A stretch of 64,000 bases of DNA from contig JBHGNT010000008.1 of assembly GCA_043228905.1 (NCBI GenBank), forward strand, positions 11,036,001-11,100,000, given 5' to 3'. The notes beneath the pieces were generated by a model. That model made no database searches and was not told the origin of the DNA. It worked only from the letters and a program-made list of their open reading frames with translations. Origin of the DNA: Azolla caroliniana (lineage: Eukaryota; Polypodiophyta). The position numbers and the translations under genes are program-made. Shown here in pieces: positions 61,649 to 64,000 of the stretch; position 1 is the stretch's first letter; each line of letters starts with the position of its first letter.

Positions 61649-64000
61649 TCCGCCCCCACCTATCCGCGCATCCACCAGTGTGCACCAAAATTGCGCTCTG
61701 GTTGGAGAAAACCGGTTCGAGTTCCGGTTCTTCGTCCATCGGTTCGTCCTCTGTTTCGGACTGTTCGTCGTCGCTGTCCAGGCCTCTTAGAACCGGTTCG
61801 CCGTCGTGGCGCTTCTTGAACGCTTTGATCCGCTTCCCTGCTACCGGTATCGCCATCCTCGTACCGTTGAGTTCTGCCAGGTGATACGTCTCGTTGTCGT
61901 TGGCGCTTGTTACCACGTAAGGCCCGAACCACCGCTTTGCAAACTTCTGTGTTGCTCGGTGCTGGTTGTCGAGGTTGTTGTCTTAGACTAGCACCCAATC
62001 GCCTTCCTTGATTTTCTTTGGTCGGAGCCGGTGCGTTTGGTCGAACCGGGCTTTGTTCCTCATCCTCGCCGTCCGAAGTCTCTCCGCCGCTTGTTCCACG
62101 TCCCCTGGCCTCCGCTCGAGCTGCCGTATACACGCCGCTAGCAGTTCTTCCCGGCTCATCTCGTCTCTCCAGTCCACTGTCACCCAAGAGGAGATCGTCT
62201 GTTCCATCAGCATGATCGGCTTCTGTCCGAACATGAGCTCTGACGGCATGAACCCAGTTACCGAACTGTGCGTTGTCCGGTCCGCCCATAAGGCATAAGG
62301 TAACAGTCATGGCTAGTTCCCGACCTGGCCTCCGCATGCCCGGACTAGCGCTTTGACGATCGGTCCGTGTCCGCGCTCCACCTTCCCGTTCGCCTCCGGA
62401 TTGTACGCTGTGGTGAGCAAGAGCTTGACCCCTAACCGGTCGAACAGCTCCTCGGCCTCTTCGGCGTCCAACTCCCCGCGGTCAGCCACGATCTTCCCGA
62501 CGCACCCGTACCGACATATCACGTCCTCGATCAGGAACCGACACACGGCCGCGGTCGTTTTGTTCTGCAGGGCTCGGCCTTCCACCTGGTTCGTCAGGTC
62601 CTCCCGGGCCAACACCAAATATCGCATTTGCCCTACGCCCATCGGCATCGTTACCAAATCTACCATCCATTTGAAGTGGATGGCCGGAGGGTATGTAGGG
62701 TGAAGCTCGTCCCGATGTCGGACTATGGAGTGTATCTGACAGCTCTCACAAGTCGTCACGAACCAATGCACGTCCCGGTACAATCCCGGCCACCAGTACT
62801 TCCCCTTTAGTTTCTCGAACGTGGCCCACGTTCCACGGTGTCCAACCCAGGGGCTGTCGTGGTAGGCCTTCAGCAACTCCTCCTGTTCCTCCTTCATCGC
62901 CACTACTCGGAGCGGGATGCTGTTTCTCTTCTTCGGGTGCTTCCACAAGTATCCGTCCCGGAGAAAGAATCGGTATGCTTTCTTCCGGATCTGGTTGGCC
63001 TCGTCCTTTGTCCATGACGTGTCCGGCGTCATCGTCCTTAAGAATCCTCCAATCTGCAGCCACTCCCCATCATACCTGCTCTCGTTAAAATCGTTAAGCA
63101 CCGGAGTGCTCCCCCCCTCGGTTGTTACGTAAGCCGCCTCAAAGAAGTCCACGCCGACTTCCTCGTCCTCCGAAACCATGCCGCCCTCGTCGTCGAATCG
63201 CGCCCTCGAAAGCATGTCGGCCATGGCATTGTCTTTCCCGGAAATGTGTCGTATTTCCGGATCCAGGGACTTGATGTACGCTATCCACCTGAGCATTGCC
63301 AGGTCTGGGGTTGCGCATCCGGAAACCATGCCGAGAATCGGCAGGCATTCCGTCTCGATAATCACCTCTATCCCGATCAGATAGTCTTTATCGGCCTTTA
63401 CCGCTGAAACGATACCCCAGAGTTCGCGTTTAACCTGGGCGTATCCTCGTTGTCGCTCGCTGAGGACCTTCGCGTCGAACCGGATTGGGAACTGAATACC
63501 GTTCTCATCTTCTTGGTTGACGACCCATCCGATCCCGGTCGGACTTGTATCTACCGTTATGTAGATGGGAGTGCCTTTCTCGTAGACAACCTTCCGGAGC
63601 GCCCGAGCTGCAGCAAGAGCCTCCTTCATCTTTCAGACCGAATCCGTATGCTCGACTCGCCACTCGAATTTTCGCCCCTTTTTCAGCAACCCGTATAGCG
63701 GCTCGGCAACGTGGGCGTAATGCGGGATCCATATGTGGTAGAACGCGCATGCTCCCAAGAACCTCCGTACCTCCGTGACCGAGTTACAGTCGGGCTTCAT
63801 TGCGGAGATGGCTTCCACCTTAGCCGGAGACGGTTTCCGGCCATACGGTCCGAATAGATGTCCGACGACCATGATCTCTGATTGCCCGAAGGCCGATTTC
63901 TCCCCGAAGAATGTGAGCCTTGCGTCCTCTAGCCTTTGCAGCACCCTCTCGTAGTCGTCAATGTGTGTCGCCACGAATTTCCGGCATCCGTCCGGTCCGA
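61649..64000 (-). pseudogene. gypsy D pol: end of RT, RNase H, integrase (runs off the window)
   Basis: Minus strand. The RT end (63974-63640: EKSAFGQSEIMVVGHLFGPY, FLGACAFYHIWIPHY) is followed by one TGA at an Arg-like position. A 438-codon open stretch (63629-62313) then carries RNase H (VDTSPTGIGWVV, SGKDNAMADMLSRARF), zinc finger (HRGTW..CESCQIHS) and integrase core with MVDLVTMP, VADRGELD and KVERGH. It is cut by TAG 62313-62315 (Trp in copy A) and a nearby TGA, then resumes with the C-terminal domain (KIKEGDWVLV, KRWFGPYVVTSAND). The best preserved pol of this family in the window, but still broken. Confidence 0.85.

Noticed and set aside
1-64000. Host protein-coding, rRNA or tRNA gene
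   Set aside because: Every recognisable coding stretch belongs to a retroelement or transposase-like remnant; the only tRNA-like sequence is the doubtful one near 38800.

Overview
This 64 kb window looks like repeat-rich intergenic DNA from the nuclear genome of a green plant, and I found no host gene in it. The evidence for a plant is the combination of Tat-like Ty3/gypsy elements with an extra ORF after pol, Ty1/copia elements whose primer-binding sites match initiator tRNA-Met, an endonuclease/RT LINE, and stop codons concentrated at former CAG and CTGG sites, as expected from C-to-T decay in plant CHG methylation context. A non-flowering streptophyte (charophyte alga, bryophyte, lycophyte or fern) is a guess from the protein style and was not tested.

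Layout. At 1-577 there are LTR pieces. At 600-3210 lies gypsy copy A (minus strand, 3' LTR plus the end of pol). From 3213 to 30522 runs gypsy B (minus, Tat-like, decayed), which has been opened twice. Its ORF2 is split by E, a young Tat-like gypsy element (plus strand, 5413-14973, TSD CCGTA, LTRs 419 bp with two differences, both ORFs open). Its gag is split by copia H (minus, 19500-29163, TSD ACATA), whose own 3' LTR is split by a LINE (19794-23905) with an open 1234-codon ORF2. At 30523-34580 is gypsy C (minus, same family as A). At 34581-43207 are two decayed copia halves, J and K (minus), separated by about 1.1 kb of unassigned sequence with a tRNA-like Pol III promoter. At 43208-49847 is a 317 bp tandem repeat, possibly derived from a MULE-like transposase fragment, split by copia I (plus, 43864-49528, TSD AATTG). 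After low-complexity DNA comes gypsy G (minus, a different lineage), split by Tat-like gypsy F (minus, 51066-60210). The window ends inside gypsy D (minus, 61000 onward, same family as A and C).

None of these parts forms a pathway with the others, but the insertion order can be read: B precedes E and H, H precedes the LINE, G precedes F, and the 317 bp array precedes I. E and the LINE are the two elements that still look capable of coding. The most interesting material is the second ORF of the Tat-like elements E, B and F (a conserved N-terminal module, long coiled coil and conserved C-terminal module), the poly(A) tract before it in all three, and a 37-nt hairpin-containing block conserved between the polypurine tract and the 3' LTR of E and F.
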